The position numbers and the translations under genes are program-made. Shown in pieces: positions 36,544 through 45,987 of a DNA stretch of 64,000 nucleotides. The notes under the pieces are model-generated. The model saw only the letters and a program-made list of their open reading frames with translations, did no database searches and was not told where the DNA came from. Within the stretch, counting starts at the first letter, position 1; the number at the start of each line of letters is the position of its first letter. The DNA is from Dyadobacter fermentans (GTDB lineage Bacteria; Bacteroidota; Bacteroidia; Cytophagales; Spirosomataceae): NCBI RefSeq assembly GCF_019924045.1, contig NZ_JAHXBN010000011.1, forward strand, positions 558,001 through 622,000, in the 5' to 3' direction.

Positions 36544-36617
36544 GACTGGTCTCCTACTTCGTGCGTTTTTTCAACACTTTCTTTCACTTTTTCCGTTTGC
36601 GTTTCCGTAACGTGGTG

Positions 36618-36648
36618 CAAAGATGCAGGGTCGGATTTTAAAAAGCAA
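36618..36648 (-). promoter_or_regulatory. Candidate promoter for tRNA-Glu
   Basis: On the minus strand a TTG (36648-36646) is followed after 20 bases by CATCTTTG (36625-36618), one mismatch from TAnnTTTG, about 70 bases before the tRNA. Confidence 0.4.
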
Positions 36649-36759
36649 CCCCTAAGTAAAAATAAAAATCAATTATTTTTTAGTTAACTCATTATCAACA
36701 ACATTTAACACAAACTTTTTTTTATCACTTTCCACCTGGATGTAATTCCGGTAACTTTT

Positions 36760-36767
36760 TAACTTTG
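36760..36767 (+). promoter_or_regulatory. Candidate -7 box for the M14 peptidase gene
   Basis: TAACTTTG matches TAnnTTTG and lies 30 bases before the ATG at 36798. No clear TTG -33 element is seen. Confidence 0.4.
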
Positions 36768-36797
36768 GGTTTACCTACTTACGCCGTTTCACTTCCT

Positions 36798-39284
36798 ATG
36801 ACAAAACTGATCCGCTTCCTTTTCATTTTGCTTTCGATTCAAACTGCATTTGCACAAACTCAGACGCCGGATCAGTTCCTCGGCTTCCCACTCGGTTCCA
36901 GATTTGCGTATCACCATCTGATCGTCGATTATTTCAAGTCCGTTCAGTCGCAGAATGCGGACAGGATGAAACTCGTCCAATATGGCACCACCAACGAGGG
37001 CCGTCCGCTGATGCTCGCATTCGTGTCTTCGCCGGAGAATATCGCTAAGCTCGAAACGATCCGTACCAATCACCTCAAAAGTATCGGCCTGCTTCCAGGC
37101 AAAGCCGATGCTGCCGTGCCGCCGATCGTCTGGCTGAGCTACAATGTGCACGGCAATGAGTCGGTATCCGCCAATACAAGCATGAAAGTGCTCTACGAAC
37201 TGCTCAACAAAGGCAATACGCTCACGCAGGATTTTCTCAAAAACATGGTAATCCTCGTCGACCCGTGCATTAATCCCGACGGTTACGAGCGCTACACACA
37301 GTGGTACAACCGCGTTCAGAATATAACGCCGGACGTTACGCCATTTGCCCTGGAACATGACGAACCGTGGCCCGGCGGCCGTTTCAACCACTATCTTTTC
37401 GATCTCAACCGCGACTGGGCCTGGCAAACGCAGAAGGAAACGCAGGAGCGTATCGCATTATACAACCAGTGGATGCCGCATTTCCATGCCGATTTCCACG
37501 AAATGGGCGCTGCGAGGAGCTATTACTTCCCACCGGCCGCAAGGCCATACAACAAGGACGTAACGGCCTGGCAGCGGCAGTTCAACGACCTGGTGGGGGA
37601 GTATTGCCGCAAGTATTTCGATAAAAACAACTGGGCATACTTTACCCGGAACGACTACGACCTTTTTTATCCCAGCTACGGTGACACCTGGCCGACAGCT
37701 AACGGCGCAATCGGCGTTACGTACGAGCAAGGCGGGGGCGGACGCGCAGGCCTCGCGCTCGAACGGGTGAACGAACACGATACGCTTACCCTCAACAACC
37801 GTATTGCGCATCATTACGCCACCAGCCTGGCCACTTTGGAAGCCGTAATGTCGCAAAAGGAAAAAGTAGTGACCGAGTTTATCCGGTTTCATCAGGATGC
37901 CGCCAATGCGCCGGCGGGGAATTTCAAAACGTATGTGGTCAAAGCCGGCGGCAGTGAAAATACACGGGCATTCAGCAAATGGCTCGACCGCCAGGGGTTC
38001 AACTACGGTATTGCGGGCAAATCATCGTCCGCGAAGGGTACAGAGCTTACGACTTCTACCGAACAAGCGGTTAAAATAGACGAGAATGACTTGCTCATCA
38101 GCGCCTATCAGCCCAAATCGAATTTATTACGTATCCTGTTCGATCCGAAGCCAACGCTTGAAGATTCTGTGACGTACGATGTTACGAGCTGGGGCCTCGC
38201 ATATATTTTTGGATTGAAGGCTTATGGTTTGAAAGAAAAACTAGCACCTGCTGCCATTCAGGCGGTTACGGCTGAAAATACGATCCCTTCCTCCGCGCCC
38301 TATGCCTATCTGGCAAACTGGTCCAATGCCGGGGATGCCGCGTTCCTCGCTGAGCTCTTGAAAGGGGGCGTACTGGTCAAAACGTCCAATACGCCGTTTG
38401 AAATGGATAAAAACAGCTACCCGGCCGGAACACTGATCATCACCAGAAAAGGCAACGAACGCATACCATTCGATAACCTGGTTACGTCACTGGCAAACAA
38501 GCACGCCGTGAAACTCACGCCCGTCAAAACCGGCTTCGTGAGCACCGGCCCCGATTTCGGGAACGACAATGTCGTTGCGCTCAAAGCACCGAAAGTGGTG
38601 GCATTAGCTGGCGATGGCGTTTCCGCAACCGCTTTTGGAGCTGTCTGGCATTACTTCGAGCAACAAATCAAATATCCGGTAACTATTGTCAATGCAGCTA
38701 AACTAGCCGCCATGCCCTGGAACGAAATCGACGTACTGATCCTGCCGGATGGTCGCTATGCCGACATCATCCAGGACAAGCAACTCGAAGCGCTTCAAAA
38801 CTGGATCAAGAATGGAGGCAAGCTGATTGCCATGGAGCATGCAACCGATGCATTCGTGAACAAAACCGGTTTTGGTTTAACAAAAAAATTCTCTGAAAAA
38901 AGAAAGGACGACGATACTTTCAAAAAATACGGCGAACAGCAACGTGAAGACGCAAGCGACTCCTCGCCGGGCAGTATGTTCCAGATCACGATGGATCGCA
39001 CCCATCCGTTGGCTTTTGGATGCGGCGACGCCTATTTCACGATCGTCCGTGATGCCTACGAGCGCGACTATCTTAAAGACGGCTGGAATGTGGGCTATTT
39101 GAAGGAGGATAATTACAAAGCCGGGTTCGTGGGCACCAAGATGGCGGGCCGGTTAAAAAACACACTCATTATCGGCACCCAGGAAATGGGCCGCGGGCAG
39201 GTGATCTACCTGATGGACGACCCGGTGTTCCGTGCAATGTTGGAAAAAGGTAAAGTGCTGTTTAGTAATGCGGTGTTTAGATAA
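36798..39284 (+). CDS. M14 family zinc carboxypeptidase-like protein, secreted
   Basis: 828 aa with a signal peptide (FLFILLSIQTAFAQ). The peptidase domain (about residues 40-340) carries the zinc motif H-x-x-E as VHGNES and a further His in FHADFHEMGAARSYY. Substrate-binding DPCINPDGYERY and FDLNRDWAW are also present. The C-terminal half (from about residue 520) looks like a class I glutamine-amidotransferase-like fold, including KAPKVVALAGDGVSA and LPDGRYADI. ATG at 36798 starts the signal peptide. It is probably a periplasmic or outer-surface peptidase. Confidence 0.88.
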   Translation: MTKLIRFLFILLSIQTAFAQTQTPDQFLGFPLGSRFAYHHLIVDYFKSVQSQNADRMKLVQYGTTNEGRPLMLAFVSSPENIAKLETIRTNHLKSIGLLPGKADAAVPPIVWLSYNVHGNESVSANTSMKVLYELLNKGNTLTQDFLKNMVILVDPCINPDGYERYTQWYNRVQNITPDVTPFALEHDEPWPGGRFNHYLFDLNRDWAWQTQKETQERIALYNQWMPHFHADFHEMGAARSYYFPPAARPYNKDVTAWQRQFNDLVGEYCRKYFDKNNWAYFTRNDYDLFYPSYGDTWPTANGAIGVTYEQGGGGRAGLALERVNEHDTLTLNNRIAHHYATSLATLEAVMSQKEKVVTEFIRFHQDAANAPAGNFKTYVVKAGGSENTRAFSKWLDRQGFNYGIAGKSSSAKGTELTTSTEQAVKIDENDLLISAYQPKSNLLRILFDPKPTLEDSVTYDVTSWGLAYIFGLKAYGLKEKLAPAAIQAVTAENTIPSSAPYAYLANWSNAGDAAFLAELLKGGVLVKTSNTPFEMDKNSYPAGTLIITRKGNERIPFDNLVTSLANKHAVKLTPVKTGFVSTGPDFGNDNVVALKAPKVVALAGDGVSATAFGAVWHYFEQQIKYPVTIVNAAKLAAMPWNEIDVLILPDGRYADIIQDKQLEALQNWIKNGGKLIAMEHATDAFVNKTGFGLTKKFSEKRKDDDTFKKYGEQQREDASDSSPGSMFQITMDRTHPLAFGCGDAYFTIVRDAYERDYLKDGWNVGYLKEDNYKAGFVGTKMAGRLKNTLIIGTQEMGRGQVIYLMDDPVFRAMLEKGKVLFSNAVFR

Positions 39285-39287
39285 TTT

Positions 39288-39342
39288 TGAATGATTGAAT
39301 GACTGAATGATTGAATGACTGAATGAGTGAATGAGTGAATGG
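39288..39342. repeat. 8-bp tandem repeat array, left arm
   Basis: Seven units of TGAATGAN in tandem, with the last base of the unit varying (T, C, T, C, G, G, final unit partial). Bases 39296-39324 are the perfect complement of 39427-39455, making a 29-bp inverted repeat with a 102-base spacer. Confidence 0.9.
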
Positions 39343-39426
39343 TCAGGTGCTCTGTTTAACGTAGATAGTATTCTGACGTGAAATGCAATAAACCAGAAGT
39401 TGCCTTTATGAAATCACCAGAAAAAT

Positions 39427-39470
39427 ATTCAGTCATTCAATCATTCAGTCATTCAAAATTCATTCATTCA
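39427..39470. repeat. 8-bp tandem repeat array, right arm (inverted)
   Basis: Complementary units NTCATTCA followed by a less regular CATTCATTCACTCATTGA that runs into the stop codon of aroQ. Together with the left arm it could fold into a long hairpin between two convergent genes and may act as a terminator for both. Confidence 0.9.
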
Positions 39471-39471
39471 C

Positions 39472-39888
39472 TCATTGAAAGTACCGTATCGCCAGTTCAT
39501 AGCCTTTTAGCCCCAAGCCAGCTATAATGCCTTTACAGCGCGAAGTAAGGTAACTGTGGTGCCGGAACGACTCCCGGGCATGGATATTTGAAATATGCAC
39601 CTCAACAGCCGGTGTGGTGACGGACGAAAGCGCGTCCGCCAGGGCAATGGAGGTGTGCGTATAACCGCCGGCATTGATAACGATCCCATCGAATGAGAAA
39701 CCTACTTCGTGAATTTTATCGATCAGCGCACCTTCGTGGTTTGATTGGAAATAATGCAGCTCCACATCAGGAAAAATCGCTTTCAATGTTTCGAAATAGT
39801 CTTCGAATGACTGATTACCGTATACACCAGGCTCTCTTTTACCCAAAAGATTCAGGTTTGGGCCGTTCAGGATCAATATCTTTTTCAT
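39472..39888 (-). CDS. aroQ: 3-dehydroquinate dehydratase, type II
   Basis: 138 aa (family about 145). Third step of the shikimate pathway. Catalytic features are GPNLNLLGKREPGVYG (active-site Arg and Tyr), QSNHEG, INAGGYTHTSIAL and HISNIHARESFRHHS. ATG at 39888 is preferred; another ATG at 39906 is possible. It is divergent from xerD. Confidence 0.95.
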   Translation of the reverse strand: MKKILILNGPNLNLLGKREPGVYGNQSFEDYFETLKAIFPDVELHYFQSNHEGALIDKIHEVGFSFDGIVINAGGYTHTSIALADALSSVTTPAVEVHISNIHARESFRHHSYLTSRCKGIIAGLGLKGYELAIRYFQ

Positions 39889-39922
39889 TTGCTTTGTAGC
39901 ATTCATAAAGTCTTCTTACGCA

Positions 39923-40819
39923 ATGTGGCAAAGCTACATCAAACATTTTAAAAATTATCTCCGCCTCGAACGCTCGCTCTCCGGCAACTCGGTGGAAGCG
40001 TATGTGCGGGATGTCGAAAAGCTGGAAGAGTTTCTGGAACTGAGTAAAATCGATCTCGCGCCTGCCCGCTTGCAGGAAGAACACCTTTCGGCATTTCTTA
40101 AATACGTTGCAGAGCTCGGGCTCGCGGCACATTCGCAGGCACGTATGCTCTCTGGAATCAAGGCATTTTTCAAATATTTAATGCTTGAAAACGAGATCAC
40201 TGAAGACCCGACCGAACTGCTCGAATCCCCTCGCCTGCCGCGCAAACTACCCGACGTGCTTTCCTATGAAGAGATTGAAACAATGCTCAGCGCGATCGAC
40301 CATTCTACACCCGAAGGCACACGGAACCGCGCGATCATGGAGGTATTGTATAGTTCGGGATTGCGCGTATCGGAGCTGACGGACCTCCAACTAACCAACT
40401 GCCATTTCGATATCGGTTTCCTGCGCATTATCGGGAAGGGCGACAAAATGCGGCTGGTACCCATTGGCCGGGAGGCTATTAAATACACGCAAATCTACCT
40501 CGACCACGTGCGGGGCGATATTGCTCCTCAAAAAGGCAGTGAAGACATTGTGTTTCTGAACCGGCGCGGCGGCCAGCTTTCGCGGGTGATGATTTTTCTG
40601 ATGATCAAAGACACGGCCGAAAAGGCGGGGATCGACAAAAACGTCAGTCCGCATACGTTCCGGCATTCGTTTGCGACACACCTTATCGAGGGCGGAGCGA
40701 GCTTACGTGCAGTGCAGGAAATGCTGGGGCACGAGTCGATCACCACCACCGAGATTTACACCCACCTCGACAGGGATTACCTCCGGCAGATCATCACCGA
40801 GTTTCACCCCAGAAGCTGA
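39923..40819 (+). CDS. xerD: Tyrosine recombinase XerD-like
   Basis: 298 aa. The N-terminal SAM-like core-binding domain (residues 1-90) precedes the catalytic domain with Arg in SSGLRVSELTDL, Lys in IIGKGDKMRLVPI, H-x-x-R in SPHTFRHSFATHL, His in LGHESITTTEIYTH and the nucleophile Tyr in EIYTH. A single chromosomal copy next to aroQ fits chromosome-dimer resolution rather than a mobile integrase. Confidence 0.9.
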   Translation: MWQSYIKHFKNYLRLERSLSGNSVEAYVRDVEKLEEFLELSKIDLAPARLQEEHLSAFLKYVAELGLAAHSQARMLSGIKAFFKYLMLENEITEDPTELLESPRLPRKLPDVLSYEEIETMLSAIDHSTPEGTRNRAIMEVLYSSGLRVSELTDLQLTNCHFDIGFLRIIGKGDKMRLVPIGREAIKYTQIYLDHVRGDIAPQKGSEDIVFLNRRGGQLSRVMIFLMIKDTAEKAGIDKNVSPHTFRHSFATHLIEGGASLRAVQEMLGHESITTTEIYTHLDRDYLRQIITEFHPRS

Positions 40820-40823
40820 GCGG

Positions 40824-41030
40824 CTATTTTTCCACTTCTTTCAGCAGCGAATCCAATTTCAGCGAATCGGAGTCCGGTGTGGCACCGGGCAATGCCCGTT
40901 TGAGCTGCTTGGGTTTATTCCATGGCGCTGTCGTGCGGCTCGACATATCGTATGAAATGTAGGCAAACAACGCTACGAACCCGATAAAGACGAAAATGAA
41001 TATTTTCCTGTTGCGATTTGGCTGTTCCAT
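40824..41030 (-). CDS. Small single-pass membrane protein
   Basis: 68 aa with an N-terminal membrane helix (IFIFVFIGFVALFAYISY) and a polar tail rich in Lys, Asp and Ser. No family name is recognised. It starts one base after the stop of the SixA-like gene in the same direction, so the two are probably cotranscribed. Confidence 0.65.
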   Translation of the reverse strand: MEQPNRNRKIFIFVFIGFVALFAYISYDMSSRTTAPWNKPKQLKRALPGATPDSDSLKLDSLLKEVEK

Positions 41031-41031
41031 T

Positions 41032-41538
41032 TTACTCCTCTTCTCTTACCTGCTTGGGCGTCTTGTAAAGCACCAGATCGCCGGTTTTCGCAGATATTTC
41101 TTCCCATTTCTGATTCTTAAATTCAATAAAAGCGGCGCTGCCCTTCTTCATGGAACCGATACTCGCCCCGGACAGGTATTCAGCGAAATAAGTAATGTCG
41201 GGGTTGTGACCGAACAATATCAGTGTAGAGTACTGTTCCGAAGCATTGTTCACTGCTTGCAAATAGGCCCTGGGGCCACCGTCGTAGATTCCTTCCTGCT
41301 TCTGAATGTCATCTACCGACACTTTAAATTGCCCTGCGATGATCTCGGCCGTCTTGAATGCACGTGACGCCGGACTCGACACAAAGACATCGGGCTTCAC
41401 TCCCTCCTGCACCAGCCATTTCCCCATCGCAAGCGACTCCGACAACCCCTTACTGTTCAGATTTCTGTCAAAATCCCTGATTCTGAAACTCTGATCTTCG
41501 GCGGTCGCGTGCCGGACTAAAATGAGGGTCTTTTTCAT
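41032..41538 (-). CDS. SixA-like phosphohistidine phosphatase
   Basis: 168 aa histidine-phosphatase-superfamily protein. The catalytic motif is LVRHATAED at the start, with the second His in LILFGHNPDITYF and VFVSSPASRAFKTA between them. The size and short form match SixA, which removes phosphate from histidine in phosphorelay or phosphotransfer proteins. ATG at 41538 is chosen because it directly precedes the RHA motif. Confidence 0.85.
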   Translation of the reverse strand: MKKTLILVRHATAEDQSFRIRDFDRNLNSKGLSESLAMGKWLVQEGVKPDVFVSSPASRAFKTAEIIAGQFKVSVDDIQKQEGIYDGGPRAYLQAVNNASEQYSTLILFGHNPDITYFAEYLSGASIGSMKKGSAAFIEFKNQKWEEISAKTGDLVLYKTPKQVREEE

Positions 41539-41686
41539 GTGCTGGTTTTTTCTCCAAAAGTAAATAATCTGCTTTTGTAAAACTGCCGGTTCAGGCCGAA
41601 AAATTGGAACGGTTATTTTCAACCACTTAATACCGATAAACTACCTTTTGACATTATTTCGTCCACAAAGCGCGACAATTAATACG

Positions 41687-41694
41687 TAATTTTG
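41687..41694 (+). promoter_or_regulatory. Candidate -7 box for sppA
   Basis: TAATTTTG matches TAnnTTTG, 44 bases before the sppA ATG. No TTG at a normal -33 distance is visible. Confidence 0.35.
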
Positions 41695-41738
41695 TTCCTT
41701 GATTAACTTATAGAGAAGAAATCCATTTGCAATAGATT

Positions 41739-43505
41739 ATGTTACAGTTCCTAAAATATGTCCTGGCTACTTTCGTGGGCATTATCCTCTTCGTATTCCT
41801 TTCCTTCGTTATCATTGGCAGTATAGGTGCGGCGCTTTCTTCGGAGGAAAAAGCGACGGTTTCAGAAAAATCCGTGCTCAAACTCGACCTGAACCAGCCT
41901 ATCAGGGAAGTGGGTGTCGATAACCCGTTGTCGGAATTTGGATTACCATTCACCGGTGAAGAAACCGTGGTGGGCTTGAAGGATATTCTCGACGCATTGA
42001 AAAGCGCTCAGAACGACGACAAGATCAAAGGAATTTATCTGAAAACAGAAGGCCCGGAAGCAGGTTGGGCGACATTGGAAGAAATCCGTCACCAGCTTCT
42101 GGAATTCAAAAAATCGAAGAAATTCATCGTAACCTACGGCGAGAGTTATTCGGAAAAGGGTTATTACATCGCTTCCGTGGCCGACAAGATTTACCTCAAC
42201 CCCGCGGGAGGCATTGAATGGAACGGGCTCTCGGCAGAATACAGTTTTTTCAAAGGCACATTTGATAAACTCGAAATCAAACCATTGGTATTCAGGGTAG
42301 GTGAGTTCAAAAGTGCCATTGAAATGTTCTCGCGGCAGGACATGAGTGAAGCCAGCAAGAAACAGTCTATTGAACTGATTGGGGCCATCAACAACAACTT
42401 CCTGAAAAATATCTCTGCTTCGCGCGGTGTTCCGGTAGATCAGCTCAAAAACCTGGCCGACTCACTTGCCGTCGAAAACCCGAAATCTGCATTGAAATAT
42501 AAATTCATCACACACCTGGGCTACCAGGACGAACTGGAAACCGCGTTGAAAAAGGAACTGAAAGTGGATGCCGATAAGTCCATCTCCTACGTGGGCGTCA
42601 GCAAGTACCTCGACGGATCCAATACACCCGAGAAAGGTGATTTCAACAAGCGTATTGGCGTACTCGTGGCCGAGGGTGAAATTACCAGCGGCGATGGCGG
42701 CGACGAGAACATCGGCTCCGACAAGTTTGTCAAAGAACTGAAAGAAATCCGCGAAAACGACAAAATCAAAGCGGTTGTGATCCGTATTAACTCGCCCGGC
42801 GGCAGTGCATTAGCTTCGGATGTCATGTGGCGTGAGATCCAGATTACCGCTAAAAAGAAACCAGTCATTGCGTCGATGTCCGACGTAGCGGCCTCCGGCG
42901 GTTACTACATGGCCATGGGCTGCGATACCATTGTAGCCCAGCCTAATACGATCACCGGCTCCATCGGAATCTTCGGATTGATCTTCAATGTAACCGACTT
43001 CATGAACAACAAACTGGGGATCACGTTCGACGGTGTCGGCACCAGTCCGCATGCCGACTGGCCAACCGCTACCCGCGAAATGACCGAGTTTGAAAAGTCG
43101 ATGATCCAGAAAAGTGTAAATGAGGGTTACGAAACATTTACACGCAAAGCAGCCGAGGGCCGTAAAATGTCGGTCGAAAAGCTGAAAAGCCTCGCACAGG
43201 GCCGGGTATGGTCGGGCGTAGAGGCGAAACAGAATGGACTTGTGGACGTGTTGGGCGGCGTGGACGATGCGATCAAAATTGCCGCAAAAGCTGCCAAACT
43301 GAACGAAGGTGACTATCGTGTACGCTACTATCCGGAGAAAAAACGCCCATTGGACGAAATGATCGACAAGTTCCTGGGTAGCAATGAGGAAAAAGCGACG
43401 AACAAGGCATTGGGAGACCTTGCTCCGTATGTCAAAATGTACCAAAAACTGATGAATATGGGTGGTATGCAGACCCGCATGCCTTTTGAGCTGGTGATCC
43501 GTTAA
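41739..43505 (+). CDS. sppA: Signal peptide peptidase SppA, 67K type
   Basis: 588 aa membrane serine protease that degrades cleaved signal peptides. One N-terminal transmembrane helix (VGIILFVFLSFVIIGSIGAA). The tandem S49 domains carry the Lys of the dyad in the N-terminal half (YGESYSEKGYYIASVAD) and the Ser in the C-terminal half (MSDVAASGGYYMAM). NSPGGSALASD precedes it. Confidence 0.92.
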   Translation: MLQFLKYVLATFVGIILFVFLSFVIIGSIGAALSSEEKATVSEKSVLKLDLNQPIREVGVDNPLSEFGLPFTGEETVVGLKDILDALKSAQNDDKIKGIYLKTEGPEAGWATLEEIRHQLLEFKKSKKFIVTYGESYSEKGYYIASVADKIYLNPAGGIEWNGLSAEYSFFKGTFDKLEIKPLVFRVGEFKSAIEMFSRQDMSEASKKQSIELIGAINNNFLKNISASRGVPVDQLKNLADSLAVENPKSALKYKFITHLGYQDELETALKKELKVDADKSISYVGVSKYLDGSNTPEKGDFNKRIGVLVAEGEITSGDGGDENIGSDKFVKELKEIRENDKIKAVVIRINSPGGSALASDVMWREIQITAKKKPVIASMSDVAASGGYYMAMGCDTIVAQPNTITGSIGIFGLIFNVTDFMNNKLGITFDGVGTSPHADWPTATREMTEFEKSMIQKSVNEGYETFTRKAAEGRKMSVEKLKSLAQGRVWSGVEAKQNGLVDVLGGVDDAIKIAAKAAKLNEGDYRVRYYPEKKRPLDEMIDKFLGSNEEKATNKALGDLAPYVKMYQKLMNMGGMQTRMPFELVIR

Positions 43506-43569
43506 GTTACCGGTTTGTATTATCAAGCAGTAAGGCCCGCAAATGCGGGCCACGGGCGGCCAGCCTTTT

Positions 43570-44511
43570 CTAGTCAGTCACATCGACACCGGTTTTCTTG
43601 TCAAGCTCCTTCCTTACAATCAACACGGCGTGTTTATTGGGTGCTATTGCAATGCCATCCAGGCGTGCGTAAACCTTCGTGAACTCGGCCCCGAAATACA
43701 GAATGATTGACGAATAGTAAATCCAGGTCAGCAGGATCACGATCGATGCAGACGTACCATAGGCCGCCCCTAGATCGGATTGACCGAGGTAGAAACTAAT
43801 GACAAATTTGCCGATCAGGAATAAAACGGCCGTAAATGCGGCACCAACGAGGCATTCCTTCCAGCGCAGGTCCCCATCCGGCAACACTTTGAATATCACG
43901 GTGAACAACGCGGTAATAATCGAAAGTACCATTGCGAGGTTAACAATGTAAAAAACGACCACCGACGCCTCCGAAAACAACGCTTCCAATCTCGAACTTA
44001 ACAGATCGACCAGCGCGCTCGCACCTAAAGAGACCACCAGCAAAAAGCCCAGCGTAAGGATCAGGGAAAAGGAGATCAGCCTGTTTTTCAGATATTGCAA
44101 CCAGCCCTTTTTCGGCTTGGCCTTAATGGCCCATATAAAGTTGATGGAGTCCTGCATCTCGGCAAACACCCCCGTAGCGCCGACCAGTAATGTGCCGATA
44201 CCTATCGCCGCCGCCATCCCGGATTTGTTCGACAGTTCAGCATTTTTCAGGATTTCCTGCAATTGCGAAGCGGCGGAAGCACCCACCAGTCCACTGATTT
44301 GCCCAAACAACTCGCCCTGAATCGCGTCCCTTCCGAAAAAAATACTAAACACCGAAATGATTACGAGCAACATCGGCGCCAGGGAAAATATAGTGTAATA
44401 CGACAACGCGGCAGCGAGTTTCATACCGTTATCGTTCAAAAATTCATCGACGCTGTCTTTAAGCAAAGACCAGAAGAGTTTGATACGTTTCATCATATAA
44501 TGTGTTGACAT
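43570..44511 (-). CDS. YihY/BrkB family inner-membrane protein
   Basis: 313 aa with six predicted transmembrane helices. KLAAALSYYTIFSLAPMLLV near the start and WAIKAKPKKGWLQYLKNRL are typical of the family. Function is unknown; the old name ribonuclease BN is incorrect for this family. ATG at 44511 is used, with alternatives 15 and 18 bases downstream. Confidence 0.88.
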   Translation of the reverse strand: MSTHYMMKRIKLFWSLLKDSVDEFLNDNGMKLAAALSYYTIFSLAPMLLVIISVFSIFFGRDAIQGELFGQISGLVGASAASQLQEILKNAELSNKSGMAAAIGIGTLLVGATGVFAEMQDSINFIWAIKAKPKKGWLQYLKNRLISFSLILTLGFLLVVSLGASALVDLLSSRLEALFSEASVVVFYIVNLAMVLSIITALFTVIFKVLPDGDLRWKECLVGAAFTAVLFLIGKFVISFYLGQSDLGAAYGTSASIVILLTWIYYSSIILYFGAEFTKVYARLDGIAIAPNKHAVLIVRKELDKKTGVDVTD

Positions 44512-44653
44512 GGTTCATCGAATGCTGATAGTCTGCCGGTAAAAACTTCTATGCCAACCGGACCGGCACCTTTTTTCAGGAAACCTCCAAAAGCAGAAAA
44601 GAGCAACCAATGTGCTCTTTTCATGTCCATTTGAATATTATTTTACCTCAGGC

Positions 44654-45892
44654 TTACAAAAGCAATCCGGCAAGAGTGGCCGACATATAAGAAGCCAATG
44701 TACCGGAAATCAATGCCTTGAAACCCAGGCGCGCCAGGTCTGCCCGCCGCGAAGGGGCCAGCTCGCCGATCCCTCCCACCTGAATGGCGATGGAGCTGAA
44801 ATTGGCGAAGCCGCACAATGCGAAGCTGGTAATCACAATAGTTTTATGGTCGAGCGTGTCTCTCAATTTCACCATATCAAGATAAGCCACGAATTCATTG
44901 ATCACCATTTTCGTACCCATCAACGAACCGGCCGCCTCTATATCTTTGGCCGGAACGCCCATAGCCCATGCAAAAACTGAGAATATCTTGCCCAGGATAA
45001 AGTTGAAGCTCAATTGTGGAAAGGCGAAAATACCACCGATATAGCCCAGCAGATAATCGAGTAATGCAACGAGCGCAATAAAACCGATCAGCATCGCAAT
45101 CACATTGAAACCTACTTTGAGGCCCTCTCCCGCCCCTGCCGCGATGGCGTCGAGCAGGTTCGCGTGTGTTTTCTGGATTTCAAGCTTTATCATTCCCTTT
45201 GTATCCGATTTGTCGGTTTCCGGAAACACAATTTTGGAAATAACCAATGCGCCCGGTGCGGCCATGAGGCTCGCGGCGATTAGGTAAGGCGCCGGTACGC
45301 CCAATGAAATGTACACTGCCATTACCCCGCCTGCAATACAGGCGAAACTTCCGGTCATGGAGGCCATGAGCTCGGAGTTGGTCATGTTTTTCAAATAAGG
45401 CTTGATCATAATTTGCGCCTCAACCTGCCCTACAAATGTGCTCGCCACGTTGGAGAGCGCTTCCGCACCGCTCACGCCCATGAGCCAGTACACAGCCCGC
45501 GCGATAACCGACACCACGCGCTGCATAATGCCCAAATGGTAGAGCATATTCACCAACACGGCCACAAAAATGATTGTTGGAATAACCTTGAAGAAGAAAA
45601 CGAAATCGTTGCCCGGACCGAATGCGCGCTGCATCAGATCGGGGCGCACCAATGTGCCGAAGACGAAATCGGCGCCCTTGTCGGAGAAGGAGAGTAATTT
45701 CTGGACCTTTTCACCCAACCATTGGAAAATTCGCTGGCCAATGTCGGTTCGGAGGATAAAGACTGCGAGCCCGAATTGCAGGCCCAGGCCAACGGCGACT
45801 GTGCGGTAATTAATGGCCTTTCTGTTGTTCGACATCGCAAATGCAATGCCCAGGATCAATATGATACCCAGCAATCCTGTAAATCTCTCCAT
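44654..45892 (-). CDS. Concentrative nucleoside transporter (NupC/CNT family)
   Basis: 412 aa, about ten transmembrane segments. The CNT core motifs are SVIARAVYWLMGVSGAEALS, QVEAQIMIKPYLKNMTNSEL, ISLGVPAPYLIAASLMAAPG and a final CGFANFSSIAIQVGGIGELA. It imports nucleosides with sodium or protons. Start at 45892 gives the family-like N-terminus MERFTGLLGI. Confidence 0.93.
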   Translation of the reverse strand: MERFTGLLGIILILGIAFAMSNNRKAINYRTVAVGLGLQFGLAVFILRTDIGQRIFQWLGEKVQKLLSFSDKGADFVFGTLVRPDLMQRAFGPGNDFVFFFKVIPTIIFVAVLVNMLYHLGIMQRVVSVIARAVYWLMGVSGAEALSNVASTFVGQVEAQIMIKPYLKNMTNSELMASMTGSFACIAGGVMAVYISLGVPAPYLIAASLMAAPGALVISKIVFPETDKSDTKGMIKLEIQKTHANLLDAIAAGAGEGLKVGFNVIAMLIGFIALVALLDYLLGYIGGIFAFPQLSFNFILGKIFSVFAWAMGVPAKDIEAAGSLMGTKMVINEFVAYLDMVKLRDTLDHKTIVITSFALCGFANFSSIAIQVGGIGELAPSRRADLARLGFKALISGTLASYMSATLAGLLL

Positions 45893-45987
45893 GCGTAGTT
45901 TGTTGTCACTTTTTAACCAAAGGTGCAAAATAACAACAAATTAGTCGCATGGTCGCAACTAACTCAAAATATCAGGAAGAGAGGCAA

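Noticed and set aside
39923..40819. XerD-like gene as integrase of a mobile island
   Set aside because: It has the XerD core length and layout, lies beside aroQ in a housekeeping context and no attachment-site pair is visible around it.
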